64,000 nt of DNA, taken from positions 1 to 64,000 of the forward strand of contig NZ_JACJSI010000032.1 in assembly GCF_014698065.1 (NCBI RefSeq), given 5' to 3'. Below are positions 1-11,627 of the stretch, piece after piece. Within the stretch, counting starts at the first letter, position 1. Every line of letters starts with the position of its first letter. Under the pieces are notes generated by a model. It was not told the DNA's origin, did no database searches, and saw only the letters and a list, made by a program, of their open reading frames with translations. The translations under genes and the position numbers were made by a program. This DNA comes from Nostoc flagelliforme FACHB-838. GTDB taxonomy: Bacteria; Cyanobacteriota; Cyanobacteriia; Cyanobacteriales; Nostocaceae.

Positions 1-304
1 AAATCTTGATAATTCTAGATAACGCTAGTTACCATAAAAAGAAAACTATATTGGCAGAGATTGAAAAAAACTTACCAAATATTCAACTATATTTTCTGCC
101 TGAGTATAGCCCAAATTTGAATTTAGCCGAACTTGTATGGCATTCGGCGAAAGAATACATATCTCATCGCCTATTTAAATCAGTAGAGGAACTGAAAAAC
201 TTATTAAATAGGTTGTTAAATCAGGGAGAGTTAATAATTAGATGGGGAAGAAAAATTAAAAATAAAGGTAATGCTGCTATTGCAAACTAAATATGGAACA
301 GCTT
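1..304 (+). mobile_element. Right end of an IS630-family insertion sequence (partial)
   Basis: The window opens inside an insertion sequence. It carries the end of an IS630-type transposase gene, and its outer border lies near position 304. There the reading frame of the minus-strand kinase, which up to that point encodes a PAS-like DRQWRY motif, abruptly becomes unrelated sequence. TA dinucleotides sit at the border (304-307), as expected for IS630 elements, which target TA. The left end lies outside the window, so completeness and the terminal inverted repeats cannot be judged. Confidence 0.7.
3..290 (+). CDS. IS630-family transposase, C-terminal fragment
   Basis: This is the C-terminal part of a DDE-superfamily transposase (DDE_3, IS630/Tc1-mariner group). 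The second catalytic Asp is visible in LDNASYH near the start. The Glu of the DDE triad lies in SPNLNLAELVW, the counterpart of the usual SPxLNPIExxW motif. The frame is open to the left edge, so the gene begins outside the window. It stops at 288-290 and shows no frameshift in the visible part. Family assignment is confident; activity cannot be judged from a fragment. Confidence 0.8.
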   Translation: MLIILDNASYHKKKTILAEIEKNLPNIQLYFLPEYSPNLNLAELVWHSAKEYISHRLFKSVEELKNLLNRLLNQGELIIRWGRKIKNKGNAAIAN

Positions 305-2763
305 ATAACGCCATTGTCGATCCAACACAAAAAACTGGTCTTGGATGCCAGCTAGGACAGTCTCTAGATGTGCTTTTGTCACCTCAGTTTCAATTCGCAA
401 TCCTTGTTCGCGTTCCATTGCGTCTTGGCGGAGACGAGCCATTTTTAGGGCTGCCTCTACCCGCGCCAACAATTCACGGGCAGAGAACGGTTTGATCAGA
501 TAATCATCGGCTCCTGCTTCTAACCCTTCCACCCGTGCCTCTTCCCCCGCCCGTGCCGACAACAGAATGATGGGAACTTTTCGCGTCTGCGGATCATCTC
601 GTAATTTTTGCAGCAGTCCAAAGCCATCCAATCCAGGCATCATCACATCTGTCAGTACCAGGTCTGGGACACGCGCACGAGCAGAATCCAAAGCCGCTAA
701 ACCGTCCGGCACTGATTCCACCTCATACTGCTGACTTAATAGACGCTTGACATAATCACGCATATCTGCATTGTCATCAGCTAGGAGAATTCGGGGGGAG
801 GAGCGGACGGGCACAGAAGCAGGGGAGGCAAGGGAAGAATCTATATTGTAGTAATCTTGAAGAATTTCTTCTCCCCCTGCTTCTCTTCTCTCCCTGCTTC
901 CCCTGCTCTCTTCTCCCGGTAGCCAACGCAGTGCTTCTTCTAGATAGGGCTTTGCACCTGATGCGGTTGAAGTTAAGGTTCGAGGGGTGTTAATCCGGTC
1001 TGAAGGCAAATGAGCATATCCTGTTGGAATTGACACAGTAAAGCAAGTGCCTGCTCCTAGAACACTGGTAACATTAACTGTTCCACCATGCATTTGCACC
1101 AATTCTTGCACAGTGACAATCCAATTCCTGACCCTTCAAAAGTTCGTCCTTGCGCCCCTTTGACGCGATGGAATCTTTCAAAAAGGTGAGGGATTTCTTC
1201 TGCTGGAATACCGATTCCTGTATCTTTGACTGCTAACTCAATATGGTCATTTGACCACTGCAAACTGACTGCAATTTCTCCAGCCATCGTGAACTTAAAC
1301 GCATTTGAGAGCAGGTTAAGCACAATCTTTTCCCACATTTCCCGATCTACATATACTGGTGCTGGAAGAGAAGGACAATTGACTGATAACTGCATTTCTG
1401 CCCGTTCTATCGCTGAACGAAATACACTAGCTAGTTCTGCGGTAAAGGTGGCTAGGTTGGTAGGTTCATAAGAGGCTTGAACCCGTCCGGCTTCAATGCG
1501 TGAGAAGTCTAACAGGCTGTTAACCAGTTTCAGCAAGCGGAGTCCGTTGCGTTGCACCATTTCTAACTGCTCTAGTTGTTTGGCTGGAAGCAGAGTGGCA
1601 CAATTGATTAAAGTTTCTTCTAGTGGCCCCAACATTAGGGCAAGTGGGGTACGAAATTCGTGGCTGACGTTGCTGAAAAAGACCGTTTTAGCGCGATCAA
1701 TTTCTGCCAAAGCTTCAGCGCGTTTGCGTTCTTCCTCGTAAGCTTGGGCGTTAGCGATGCTAGCTGCAATTTGAGCTGCAACTAAATCGATGAATCCTTG
1801 ATAATTGTCATCGAATAGCCTGAAGGGGTTCAAACCAGCAATCAATATACCAGCTTTTCCTGTTTGACCGGATGGGGCAATGGGTACTGCGATCGCTTGA
1901 TGAGGCGATCGCTGCCAAACACCACAAGGTAAACTACTAAAAGCCACCTCTAAATTAGAAATCAGTTTTGCTTGATGCGTTTTGATCACTTCCGCAAAAG
2001 GCCAAACGCAATCAGCATCGAGAGCCACTGTTTCAGGAACTGCTAGGTGGTTTTGGTCAATGCCACACGTTCCAGCCAGAAAAACTTCTTGTTTATCGCG
2101 ATTAACCAGATAAATCATTGCGAAAGTGAGATCGTAAGGATTGCTTTCCAGGCAACTGGCACTCAGCGTACAGGCTTCATCAAATGTCCGCGCATCTGCT
2201 GTCCTCGCCGCTAGTTCGCGCAAAAGTGCCAACTGGCGCTCACCAATGATGCGCTGCGTGTCGTCTGTGTTGGCGCAGATGATCCCACCAGTCTCGCCCT
2301 GATCATTAGGAACTGGGCTATATGAAAAAGTATAATAGGTTTCCTTTGGGTAGCCGTTGCGCTCCATAATTAGCAGCAGCGCTTCGTCATAAGTTCCCTC
2401 GTTCTTCAGCATCGCTGATTCGGCTCGAGGCCTAATCTGATCCCATATTTCCCGCCATACGTAAGAAGCTGGTTGCCCTAGTGCTTCTGGATGTTTGCCG
2501 CCAATAATAGCTTTGTAAGGGTCATTGTAAAGGTTAATGAGTTCTTCGCCCCACCAAACAAACATGGGTTGGCGGCAAGTCAGCATAATCCGCACGGCAG
2601 TTTTCAAACTCTGTGGCCAGTGCTGTGTTGGGCCAAGGGAAGTTTTTGACCAATCGCGTTCTCGCATCAGCGAACCCATTTCATCCCCGCCGAGAAGGAA
2701 ATTTACGTCGCCGTTGCTTGCTGACGTTAACTCGTTTTTCATTAATTCCTTTCGATTGGTCAT
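305..2763 (-). pseudogene. Hybrid sensor histidine kinase, frameshifted and truncated by IS630
   Basis: The reconstructed order is PAS-like N-terminus, GAF (about residues 175-340), HisKA with the H box SNVSHEFRTPLALM, HATPase_c with DTGIGIP and GSGIGLSL, a receiver domain with LVLTDVMMPG, and the start of another PAS domain. Two lesions are visible. A one-base deletion near 1112 separates GSGIGLSL from what should continue VQELVQMHGG. The 3' end is replaced by the IS630 end at about 304. The intact protein probably continued into a second PAS/kinase region. The receiver is linked to the kinase by a low-complexity, G-rich-derived linker (about 800-920). A sequencing error could explain the frameshift but not the IS truncation. 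Confidence 0.8.
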
Positions 2764-3378
2764 GCGCTGCTTACAGCCTACATCTGTGGTCGTCTTTTAG
2801 TAAAAATACCCTCTAAATTTCAGACGTTTCCACTCCTAAACAGTCATTTTAGAGGATATTTAAGGGCATATACAGCGTGAAATGCTAATACTGTGACATT
2901 TCAAAGCATTGAAATTGTCTTTTAGGGGCAAATTGCTGCTTTGGCTATTTTCTATTGTCAGCTTTATATCGTCAATACTCCAAGCTCTCAAGGCCGATTC
3001 TCATTCATAACTCACCTAACTTTTCTTCTCGGAAGTATATTGCTTTATTGAAGAAGAATTCAGCAGTCAAAATCAAGACGCTCTCTACGAGACACTCTTG
3101 CTAGGTTGCTTCGCCGTAAGTAAACTGGTGCTAGGAGGCATATAGATCAAACTTTATAAAGCACTACTATATAATATTATAAATTTTTACGACAGAGTGT
3201 TCTTTTACGTCTATTACTCTTGGGATAGAGATTGTAATCTCAAGTGAAAGCATCAAAATTATCATCATAAGCTTAATTTATAATTTTAAAAAACAAGACA
3301 ACTTGATTTTCTTCTTCCAATCGCTTTATCCTGAAATCAGTAGAGATTTGATGCCCTATCAGACCGAAGGCAAGTGCA
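2764..3378. other. Intergenic region, 615 bp, no gene recognised
   Basis: This AT-rich spacer lies between the divergently transcribed broken kinase and the small secreted-protein gene. It probably holds promoters for both. I see no convincing ORF or RNA gene. A short fragment near 3080-3140 resembles the scattered degenerate repeats common in Nostoc intergenic DNA. Confidence 0.4.
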
Positions 3379-3645
3379 ATGATCATGAAAGTTTTTCAAA
3401 TCACTTTAGTGGTCTTAGTACTTTCGATTAACTTAGCAATTTCTTTTCCCTCTTGGTCAGAAACAGCGCCTTATTTAACTAGTAATCCTGACTATTTTAA
3501 AGTTGGACAAAAAGTTATTTGGCTGTACAAGCCTCGTGCAGATTCTAGCGATGTCCAAAGAATTCCCGCCGAAATAGTCAAGTTAAGTTCTAAAAAAGTG
3601 CAAATCAAGGTGTACAAACATAACCATGAATTTGTCAATCGTTAG
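3379..3645 (+). CDS. Small secreted hypothetical protein
   Basis: The 88-residue product has a clear N-terminal signal peptide: Lys at position 4, a hydrophobic core of about residues 6-23, and a likely cleavage near SFPSWSETA. The mature part is about 60 residues, basic, with the stretch FKVGQKVIWLYKPR and a lysine-rich end. An ATG at 3385 is an alternative start. No family is recognised. The VGQKVIWLYKP pattern followed by PAEIVKLSSKKVQIKV resembles a small beta-barrel (SH3-like or Tudor-like) found in other proteins, but that is a guess from pattern only. Confidence 0.55.
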   Translation: MIMKVFQITLVVLVLSINLAISFPSWSETAPYLTSNPDYFKVGQKVIWLYKPRADSSDVQRIPAEIVKLSSKKVQIKVYKHNHEFVNR

Positions 3646-3997
3646 GTGAATCCAAACAAACTTGAGAATTTGCAAAAACTTAAAGAGTTTGCACTCTAAA
3701 GTTTCGCCAAATGCAAGTAAATATAATAATTATAGCCAGCTAAAAAACTATTTTCAATTTTTAAACAGATTGAAAAAAGACTTGAATCTCCAAAGATTTA
3801 AGCTCAATACAGTTCAGTTAAGCAATTTTTCTTTCTCTTCCTTCTCTCTCCGTGTCCTCTGCGTCTCTGTGGTTTGTTAAAAAAACAACTTTGATAAAGA
3901 GTGCTAGCCTTAACTGAACCGTATTGGATTTAAGCTATTAGCCCAAAAATAAATTTTTGGGTAACTTTTCGACTTTTAAAGAAACTTTCTGTAAAAA

Positions 3998-4106
3998 ACT
4001 TACAGCGCTTCCGGCTATTATGCAATATAGTTATCTCCTTGCCCCTCTCCTATCATCGCTTTTAGCTTTTAGGATGTATTTTATAGCTGCCGGAAGTGCT
4101 GTAAGT
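3998..4106. repeat. MITE-like element with 18-bp terminal inverted repeats
   Basis: The left end ACTTACAGCGCTTCCGGC (from 3998) is matched in inverted orientation by GCCGGAAGTGCTGTAAGT (4089-4106), with one mismatch. The ~70-bp interior has no ORF. A small non-coding element with long terminal inverted repeats fits a MITE or an oversized hairpin. It sits directly downstream of the minus-strand gene ending at 4126 and could also act as its terminator. The rest of 3646-4125 contains a fragment of the cyanobacterial intergenic repeat resembling CCTCTGCGTCTCTGTGG (about 3850-3878) and no convincing gene. Confidence 0.6.
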
Positions 4107-4125
4107 AGTGGTTAGCATAACTATT

Positions 4126-5052
4126 TTATTTTTTGTAAATCAAAAAAACTGAACCGATTGGCCCAAAATTTTCTACATAAGTTTTCTGGTTGTAATACAA
4201 TCCTGGAGACATACCTCCATCAAATAAAATCCCTTCTTGAATCCTACCTAAACAGTTGTTGCCAGCAATGCCTTCGAGGAGATTATCAAACATATCTGGT
4301 AGTAACTCTTGATTAACTTGAGATAAATCAATATCTGAATTAGCTTTCAAGTCATTAACTAGTAAAATTACATAGCCTTGATTAGTGATAGCTGCCAAAG
4401 AGCGATTTCTAGCAGTCTTACAGGCAAATTTTCCCAAATCTTGACAAATATCTTTAAACTTCCCCTGACGATAAAATCTGCCATTACCACCCACTAAATT
4501 GTAATTGAGAATATTGCTTTTTCTTCTGCCAGTTTGGATAGTAGCCTGTCGCTGGTTGGGTGTACCTCCCGATATTCCAAAAGAAGAACGTTTATTTTTA
4601 AATGCTCCTGAATACTCTACGCCACGAGAAACATTTAAGCCTTGGGGTTTATCATCAGTACCTATATAATCAGCATTGATTGCGGCAATTGGTAGCTGTC
4701 CATTTAATTTAGCATTCTCATCAGTGATGAGCTCACGAAACTGTTTTGTTACATATTCTTTACGCAGTTTTCCTCTGGCATCTTTGGCGTAGAGTTTATG
4801 AGATAGACCAACATTAACTTTGAAATCTAATTCTGCTGATTTGGGATTAAAAATAATTACATTGTTAATACCTCTTTGATTTTTTTTACCTTGATTATTG
4901 GTTTTAAAAAAATCAATACTGAAGTTAACATTTTTACCAGGGCAAGCTTTAGATGCTTTTGGGGCTGAATTTGCTTCCATTTTTTGACAACCTGATAAAA
5001 AACTTGCACCAATTATCCAGATAAATAACAAAAACAATTTTTGTGTATACAT
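4126..5052 (-). CDS. Phosphodiester glycosidase family lipoprotein (NAGPA/DUF2233-like)
   Basis: The 308-residue product has an N-terminal lipoprotein signal with the lipobox LSGC at residues 19-22, so it is probably membrane-anchored outside the cytoplasm. The rest resembles the phosphodiester glycosidase (NAGPA, DUF2233) domain. Visible signs are the repeated Asn/Gly-rich strands, AAINADY near the middle, RGVEYSG, and the terminal signature ILFDGGMSPGLYYN with its conserved Asp. Members of this family remove sugars from phosphodiester-linked glycans; the substrate here is unknown. The ATG at 5052 is well placed ahead of the signal peptide. It stands alone, with no operon partner. Confidence 0.75.
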   Translation of the reverse strand: MYTQKLFLLFIWIIGASFLSGCQKMEANSAPKASKACPGKNVNFSIDFFKTNNQGKKNQRGINNVIIFNPKSAELDFKVNVGLSHKLYAKDARGKLRKEYVTKQFRELITDENAKLNGQLPIAAINADYIGTDDKPQGLNVSRGVEYSGAFKNKRSSFGISGGTPNQRQATIQTGRRKSNILNYNLVGGNGRFYRQGKFKDICQDLGKFACKTARNRSLAAITNQGYVILLVNDLKANSDIDLSQVNQELLPDMFDNLLEGIAGNNCLGRIQEGILFDGGMSPGLYYNQKTYVENFGPIGSVFLIYKK

Positions 5053-7604
<2,552 letters not shown>

Positions 7605-7631
7605 AAGTATTGCTAAGTAAATAATGAACTA

Positions 7632-7656
7632 GGGTGGGCAAGTTGCCCACCCTTTT
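7632..7656 (+). terminator. Rho-independent terminator of nifH
   Basis: An 8-bp GC-rich stem (GGGTGGGC / GCCCACCC) with a 5-base loop is followed by TTTT. It lies 28 bases after the nifH stop codon. Confidence 0.85.
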
Positions 7657-7803
7657 CCCAATTTTTGCAGGTTAAGGCAAGAGACGCGATTCATCGCCGT
7701 CTCTACAATAATCAGTATTTTATTGCATGAACTGGGCAAGCAAGAAAAATTTCACCCCAAGGGCTGTTATTGCAGATTACCGAGGAAATTACTAAAATTT
7801 CAA

Positions 7804-7936
7804 ATAAGTAAATGGGCATAAATAAATATAATATGTTCCGTCATTGCGAGTGAAGCGAAGCAATCGCAAAGTCTCTGGGATTGCTTCGCTTCACTCGCAA
7901 TGACATCTTATATTTAATCATGCCTACCTACTTATA
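7804..7936. repeat. Palindromic MITE-like element
   Basis: The core is a perfect 26-bp inverted repeat (7840-7865 and 7879-7904, 13-base loop) starting with GTCATTGCGAGTGAAGCG. The symmetry continues outward. The left flank ATAAGTAAATGGGC and the reverse complement of the right flank ATAAGTAGGTAGGC match, as do the AAATATAA stretches between them. The whole 133-bp unit is therefore one imperfect palindrome with common termini. Related single ends occur at 16104-16127 and 33774-33815. It separates the nifH terminator from the hairpin of the convergent DUF4912 gene. Confidence 0.75.
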
Positions 7937-7965
7937 AAAGTTTTTTGTGATCTATTAAATACTCA

Positions 7966-7992
7966 AAAATCCCCCTGAAAAAGGGGGATTTT
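7966..7992. terminator. Bidirectional hairpin terminator
   Basis: AAAATCCCCCT and AGGGGGATTTT form an 11-bp stem around a 5-base loop. It carries A/T runs on both sides, so it can act on either strand. It lies between convergent nifH and the DUF4912 gene and most likely ends the latter. Confidence 0.7.
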
Positions 7993-8042
7993 GATTTATT
8001 TTCCCGTTTTTAAGGGAGGTTATGAGGGATATTTAACATCCT

Positions 8043-9296
8043 CTAAGAGAACCATTCTAAAACAGCTTCTTCTTGGGTGTTAGTATTCCGAGATGGTGTT
8101 TCACGATTAAATTTCATTTGAATTGACCGGGTTTGCTCACCATCAGCAGCTACAGCCAAAATCGGATAGTCGATTAAACCATCCTGGAAGGACATTTGGA
8201 AGCGGAATGTCCCGTCTGGATTTAGCTTAATTTCACGACCACCAATAGTTACGGTAGCATCGGGTTCGGTTGCACCGTAGACTATCAATTCAGCATCGGC
8301 AATTAACCAGAACTGGCGCGGACGCATTGGTACGGCGGAGGCAGAGAAGCCAACACCTGACATACCCACACCGGAAGCGGTTAAGCCAGATACGGTGGGA
8401 GCTGCCCACATACCCACACCAGATGGGAAAATGTAGGAGCTAATGGGTTGCACTCCACCTGCTACTTGATGCTGGGAACCGAAGATAGAACCAGCAACTC
8501 TTAGCGCTTCGGCAGATTCTGCTAAACCAAATATTTGGTCGTAGATGGGGTTGCCGTTACCATTGACAACAGTATTACCATTGGCGGTTGCTGCAATCTT
8601 CTTGGCTGGGGGAACTAGTTCGTACTGAGTCTTACCACGTAAATCTTCTTCAAAGTTGACGGTGATGAAGACATCTTCTATCCAGTCTGAAGGATAAACG
8701 GGAGGAATGTGTACTCTAGTTGAACGAGCTAGTACTAACCAACGACCATCAGCAGTACGATAGCCGATATCGATCACATAATCGCGATCGCTAACTGGAA
8801 CTGGTATATACCATTCTCTAGCTAGTTCATCAGCAGGATATTCTTGAATGCTGTGGGGGCTTTGGTATTCGATATCAATATCAGTGACATCATAAATCCG
8901 TAGTGCCAATTGTTGTCCCCCTTGGCGGCGCAGTTCCTGTTTGTGTTCATTGGGAACATCCCAGTAAGTGTAAGCCCACTGAGGATCACGCGGTAAGAGT
9001 ACAATCCGGCTATCACCGTAGCCAGAAGCCAAATCTGCCAGTCCTTCATCAACATCAGCTAAAGATCCACCAGTACGATCTTCCTGACCTAATTCAAACT
9101 TTGCAGCTTCCACGGTTTCTTGTGCCTCCAATGAACGAGATGGACTGAGTAAGGTTTTGCTGCGCTGGACATCTTGGATTGATGCCAACAGTTGTGATTT
9201 ACGCATTCGGCTATAGCGAGAGATGCTATATTCACTAGCAACTTTGCGTAGTTGGCGTAAGGTCATCTCCTCTAGTGGCGGGCGTTCTTTTGCCAT
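8043..9296 (-). CDS. DUF4912 domain-containing protein with SAP/Rho-N-like N-terminus
   Basis: The 417-residue product begins with a helical motif, EEMTLRQLRKVASEYSISRYSRMRKSQ in pattern. It resembles the Rho termination factor N-terminal / SAP-like fold used for nucleic-acid binding. Residues about 90-220 carry the DUF4912 signature, with RIVLLPRDPQWAYTYWDVP, LRIYDVTDID and a WY(I/V)PV strand. A Gly/Ser/Val-rich low-complexity linker (about 290-325) leads to a C-terminal beta domain with the pattern VYGATEPDATVTIGG. Its function is not established; the family is widespread in cyanobacteria. The ATG at 9296 is the natural start. The gene stands alone on this strand. Confidence 0.85.
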   Translation of the reverse strand: MAKERPPLEEMTLRQLRKVASEYSISRYSRMRKSQLLASIQDVQRSKTLLSPSRSLEAQETVEAAKFELGQEDRTGGSLADVDEGLADLASGYGDSRIVLLPRDPQWAYTYWDVPNEHKQELRRQGGQQLALRIYDVTDIDIEYQSPHSIQEYPADELAREWYIPVPVSDRDYVIDIGYRTADGRWLVLARSTRVHIPPVYPSDWIEDVFITVNFEEDLRGKTQYELVPPAKKIAATANGNTVVNGNGNPIYDQIFGLAESAEALRVAGSIFGSQHQVAGGVQPISSYIFPSGVGMWAAPTVSGLTASGVGMSGVGFSASAVPMRPRQFWLIADAELIVYGATEPDATVTIGGREIKLNPDGTFRFQMSFQDGLIDYPILAVAADGEQTRSIQMKFNRETPSRNTNTQEEAVLEWFS

Positions 9297-9681
9297 TAAT
9301 TTGGCCTCCAGTAGTTTAAGCGGTAAATGATTTCCCCTGGTTAAAGAATGCTATGTAAAATGTCATCCATTCCAGATGAATTTCTTATCCTGACTCCTGG
9401 TTTTGCCCAGTTGTTACGTTTTTTAATCTGTTTTTAAATTGAGCTAAGATCCAATCAATTCCTTAGTTCTGCCAAAATTAGCATTTCTTTGGGATCGGAG
9501 GAGTTTTATTTGTTAAGTCAATATTAACCACTAAGCATATCTAGGGATCAAGTGTTTTCTATAGGTTTTTTAGCTGTTTCACGAATTTATCAGCCCTTCT
9601 GGGATCGGATTGTCATGTTTTCATAACATTAGCGCCTCTGCCTATGTTGAGCGATCACCCCAATGTTAACTTTCCATGACA
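9297..9681. other. Intergenic region, 385 bp
   Basis: This spacer is upstream of the DUF4912 gene and presumably contains its promoter. No ORF, RNA gene or strong hairpin is recognised. Confidence 0.4.
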
Positions 9682-9915
9682 TTAAATTGTCGGCATTCGA
9701 CTAATCAAATCTTGAAACCGTTCTGCGGGACTTTTCTCCGCTTCTGGGGATATTTCGTGGCGACTGGCATACAGTTTCTGATTCAGATCATCAAAGAAAA
9801 ATAGCAATTTGCGGCTTGTGCCAATCTCCTTTGGCATAGCCGCGGGAATATCTAGCCATTCTCCTGATTTGAGGTAAAGCACCATCCGGCCTTCTTGGTT
9901 GAGATGCTTTGCCAA
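9682..9915 (-). CDS. Conserved small hypothetical protein
   Basis: The 77-residue acidic/basic mixed protein has no signal peptide or membrane segment. Recognisable stretches are MVLYLKSGEWLDIP and RKLLFFFDDLNQKLYASR, which suggest a small beta-sheet domain, and a helical C-terminus (PAERFQDLISRM). It lies 52 bases downstream of pyrR on the same strand and may be co-transcribed with it. No family is recognised. The composition and codon use look genuine. Confidence 0.6.
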   Translation of the reverse strand: MAKHLNQEGRMVLYLKSGEWLDIPAAMPKEIGTSRKLLFFFDDLNQKLYASRHEISPEAEKSPAERFQDLISRMPTI

Positions 9916-9954
9916 CTCTGATGCTTATAGTTCTATCTCCCAACTCGAAATGAC

Positions 9955-9978
9955 AAGGGACAAATGACTAATGACTAA
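9955..9978. repeat. Heptamer tandem repeat (STRR-type)
   Basis: Short tandem copies of ATGACTA lie at the 3' end of pyrR. They supply its last codons and its stop (Ile-Ser-His-stop). Confidence 0.65.
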
Positions 9979-10504
9979 TCAACTCCACTGCATCTCGTCC
10001 ATCAGAATTTTGTAAGAAAACTTTGACAATTTCTTCTTTAGCAGTAGGTAACTTTTTGCCAATAAAATCTGGGTGAATTGGTAATTCTCGATGGCCTCTG
10101 TCTACCAATACAGCTAAACGAATCACTTCTGGTCTACCGTAATCGTTGACTGCATTCAAAGCAGCGCGAATCGTCCGTCCTTTGAAAATCACATCATCTA
10201 CGAGTACAACCGTTTTCCCCGTCAGGTCAAAAGGAATTTCGCTTTTTGTTGGAGTTCGCAATCCAATTTTGTCAAGGTCATCTCGATAAAATGTAATGTC
10301 CAAAGCACCGACTGACACGGCGACACCTTCCAATATTTCAATCTGACGCGCCAACAATTCGGCTAATAACGCACCTCTGGTATAAATCCCAAGCAGCACC
10401 AGTTGAGATAAATCACGCGTCCTTTCCACGATTTGAGAGGCAAGGCGAGTTAAGGTACGACGGATTTCTTCAGATGAGAGAATTTCAACTACTTTAGCAG
10501 ACAT
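9968..10504 (-). CDS. pyrR: PyrR: pyrimidine operon regulator / uracil phosphoribosyltransferase
   Basis: The 178-residue product matches the usual PyrR length. PyrR proteins bind pyr mRNA in many bacteria and also convert uracil and PRPP to UMP. The PRPP-binding loop [13 protein letters not shown] is at residues 99-111. [14 protein letters not shown] (39-52) and DITFYRDDL (69-77) are typical PyrR stretches. No pyr biosynthesis gene or obvious PyrR-binding leader lies nearby, so its regulatory target is not visible here. The C-terminus ISH and the TAG stop fall inside a heptamer repeat. It lies downstream of cobD with a 108-base gap. Confidence 0.9.
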   Translation of the reverse strand: MSAKVVEILSSEEIRRTLTRLASQIVERTRDLSQLVLLGIYTRGALLAELLARQIEILEGVAVSVGALDITFYRDDLDKIGLRTPTKSEIPFDLTGKTVVLVDDVIFKGRTIRAALNAVNDYGRPEVIRLAVLVDRGHRELPIHPDFIGKKLPTAKEEIVKVFLQNSDGRDAVELISH

Positions 10505-10612
10505 GGCGAGTGATAAGTTAGGAGTGATGAGTTAAGAGTTAGGAGTTTTTATTCTTAACTCCTGTACAGACACGATTAATCGCGTCTCTAACTCCTAACT
10601 TTATACTTATCA
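10505..10612. repeat. Intergenic repeats between cobD and pyrR
   Basis: Copies of AGTTAGGAGT and the inverted form ACTCCTAACT surround a CGATTAATCG palindrome, giving potential stem-loops. This is typical Nostoc spacer repeat DNA; no gene is seen. Confidence 0.45.
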
Positions 10613-11605
10613 TTACCTATTTGGAAGTATTAAGAATATAGCGATCGCTATTCCCAACCATATCAAAAAACAATATCGAGTCAGCTGCAAAGCATTCTGA
10701 ATAGAAGTTGCAGTAATAGGATAGATAGCATCTCCTAGCAGTGGTTTGTCCTTAGCTACCCCGCGATACCAATTTGTACCTCCCATCTGCACACCCAAAA
10801 AAGCAGCATAGGCGCACTCACTCCAGCCAGAATTGGGACTAGGATCATTAATCGCATCCCGACGGCAAATTCGCCAAATATACATCGGTTTACCCGATAA
10901 CAGCGCCAGAGTTACGACTGTTAACCGACAAGGTAGCCAAGTCAAATAATCTTCCAACCGCGCACAAAACCATCCTAAATAAGTATAAGGTGCTTCCCGG
11001 TAGCCCACCATTGAATCAAGGGTACTACTGGCTTTATATGCCAAAGCTAAGGGAGTTGGCCCAATAACTGGTATAAACACACCAACAATTGCATAAAAAA
11101 GCGGAGCCATCACCCCATCGGTAGCATTTTCTGCAACTGTTTCTAAAACGGCTCGTAAAATTTCTGCTTGTGAAAGGTTTTGTGTATCTCGACCAACATA
11201 ATTACTTAAAATCTTTCGAACCTCAGCCAAATCTCCTGCTGTTAAAGGTTTTAAAACAGCCTCTGCTGCTGCTCGTAAACTTCTGCCAGCAAAACAACTA
11301 GCCAAAAGAATGCTATTTATGGCAATTCCCAATAACGGATGAACCAATCTGGCAATTTTTATAATCAAAAAGCCAACAAGCCCGCTACCAATTATTAAAA
11401 TAATGCCTAAGACAATTCCTGCTAAACGTTGTGTTAGAGAATTTTGACACAATTGGAGAGAAAATTTGCTTAAGCGAGAAATTACCCAGCCCATAACTTG
11501 CACTGGATGAGGCCAATCCCAAGGATCGCCAATTAAGTAATCTAAAAAGGCAGCAATTATTAAGATATAGATACTATTAGTCATAAGCCACGAGTCAAAG
11601 GTCAA
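10613..11605 (-). CDS. cobD: Adenosylcobinamide-phosphate synthase CobD/CbiB
   Basis: The 330-residue integral membrane protein attaches the aminopropanol arm to adenosylcobyric acid in cobalamin biosynthesis. Characteristic motifs are DYLIGDPWDWPHPVQVMG near the N-terminus, VGRDTQNLSQAEILRAVLETVAENATDG in pattern around residues 140-167, YKASSTLDSMVGYR, and RRDAINDPSPNSGWSE, all hallmark CobD/CbiB stretches. Several hydrophobic segments are present. It starts 22 bases downstream of the Rrf2-type regulator, suggesting one transcript. No cobalamin riboswitch is recognised upstream. Confidence 0.93.
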   Translation of the reverse strand: MTFDSWLMTNSIYILIIAAFLDYLIGDPWDWPHPVQVMGWVISRLSKFSLQLCQNSLTQRLAGIVLGIILIIGSGLVGFLIIKIARLVHPLLGIAINSILLASCFAGRSLRAAAEAVLKPLTAGDLAEVRKILSNYVGRDTQNLSQAEILRAVLETVAENATDGVMAPLFYAIVGVFIPVIGPTPLALAYKASSTLDSMVGYREAPYTYLGWFCARLEDYLTWLPCRLTVVTLALLSGKPMYIWRICRRDAINDPSPNSGWSECAYAAFLGVQMGGTNWYRGVAKDKPLLGDAIYPITATSIQNALQLTRYCFLIWLGIAIAIFLILPNR

Positions 11606-11627
11606 TATTTAGACTATTGACTCTTGA

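Noticed and set aside
3662..3880. 72-codon plus-strand ORF
   Set aside because: It ends in the non-coding repeat that reads CCTCTGCGTCTCTGTGG; composition is not protein-like.
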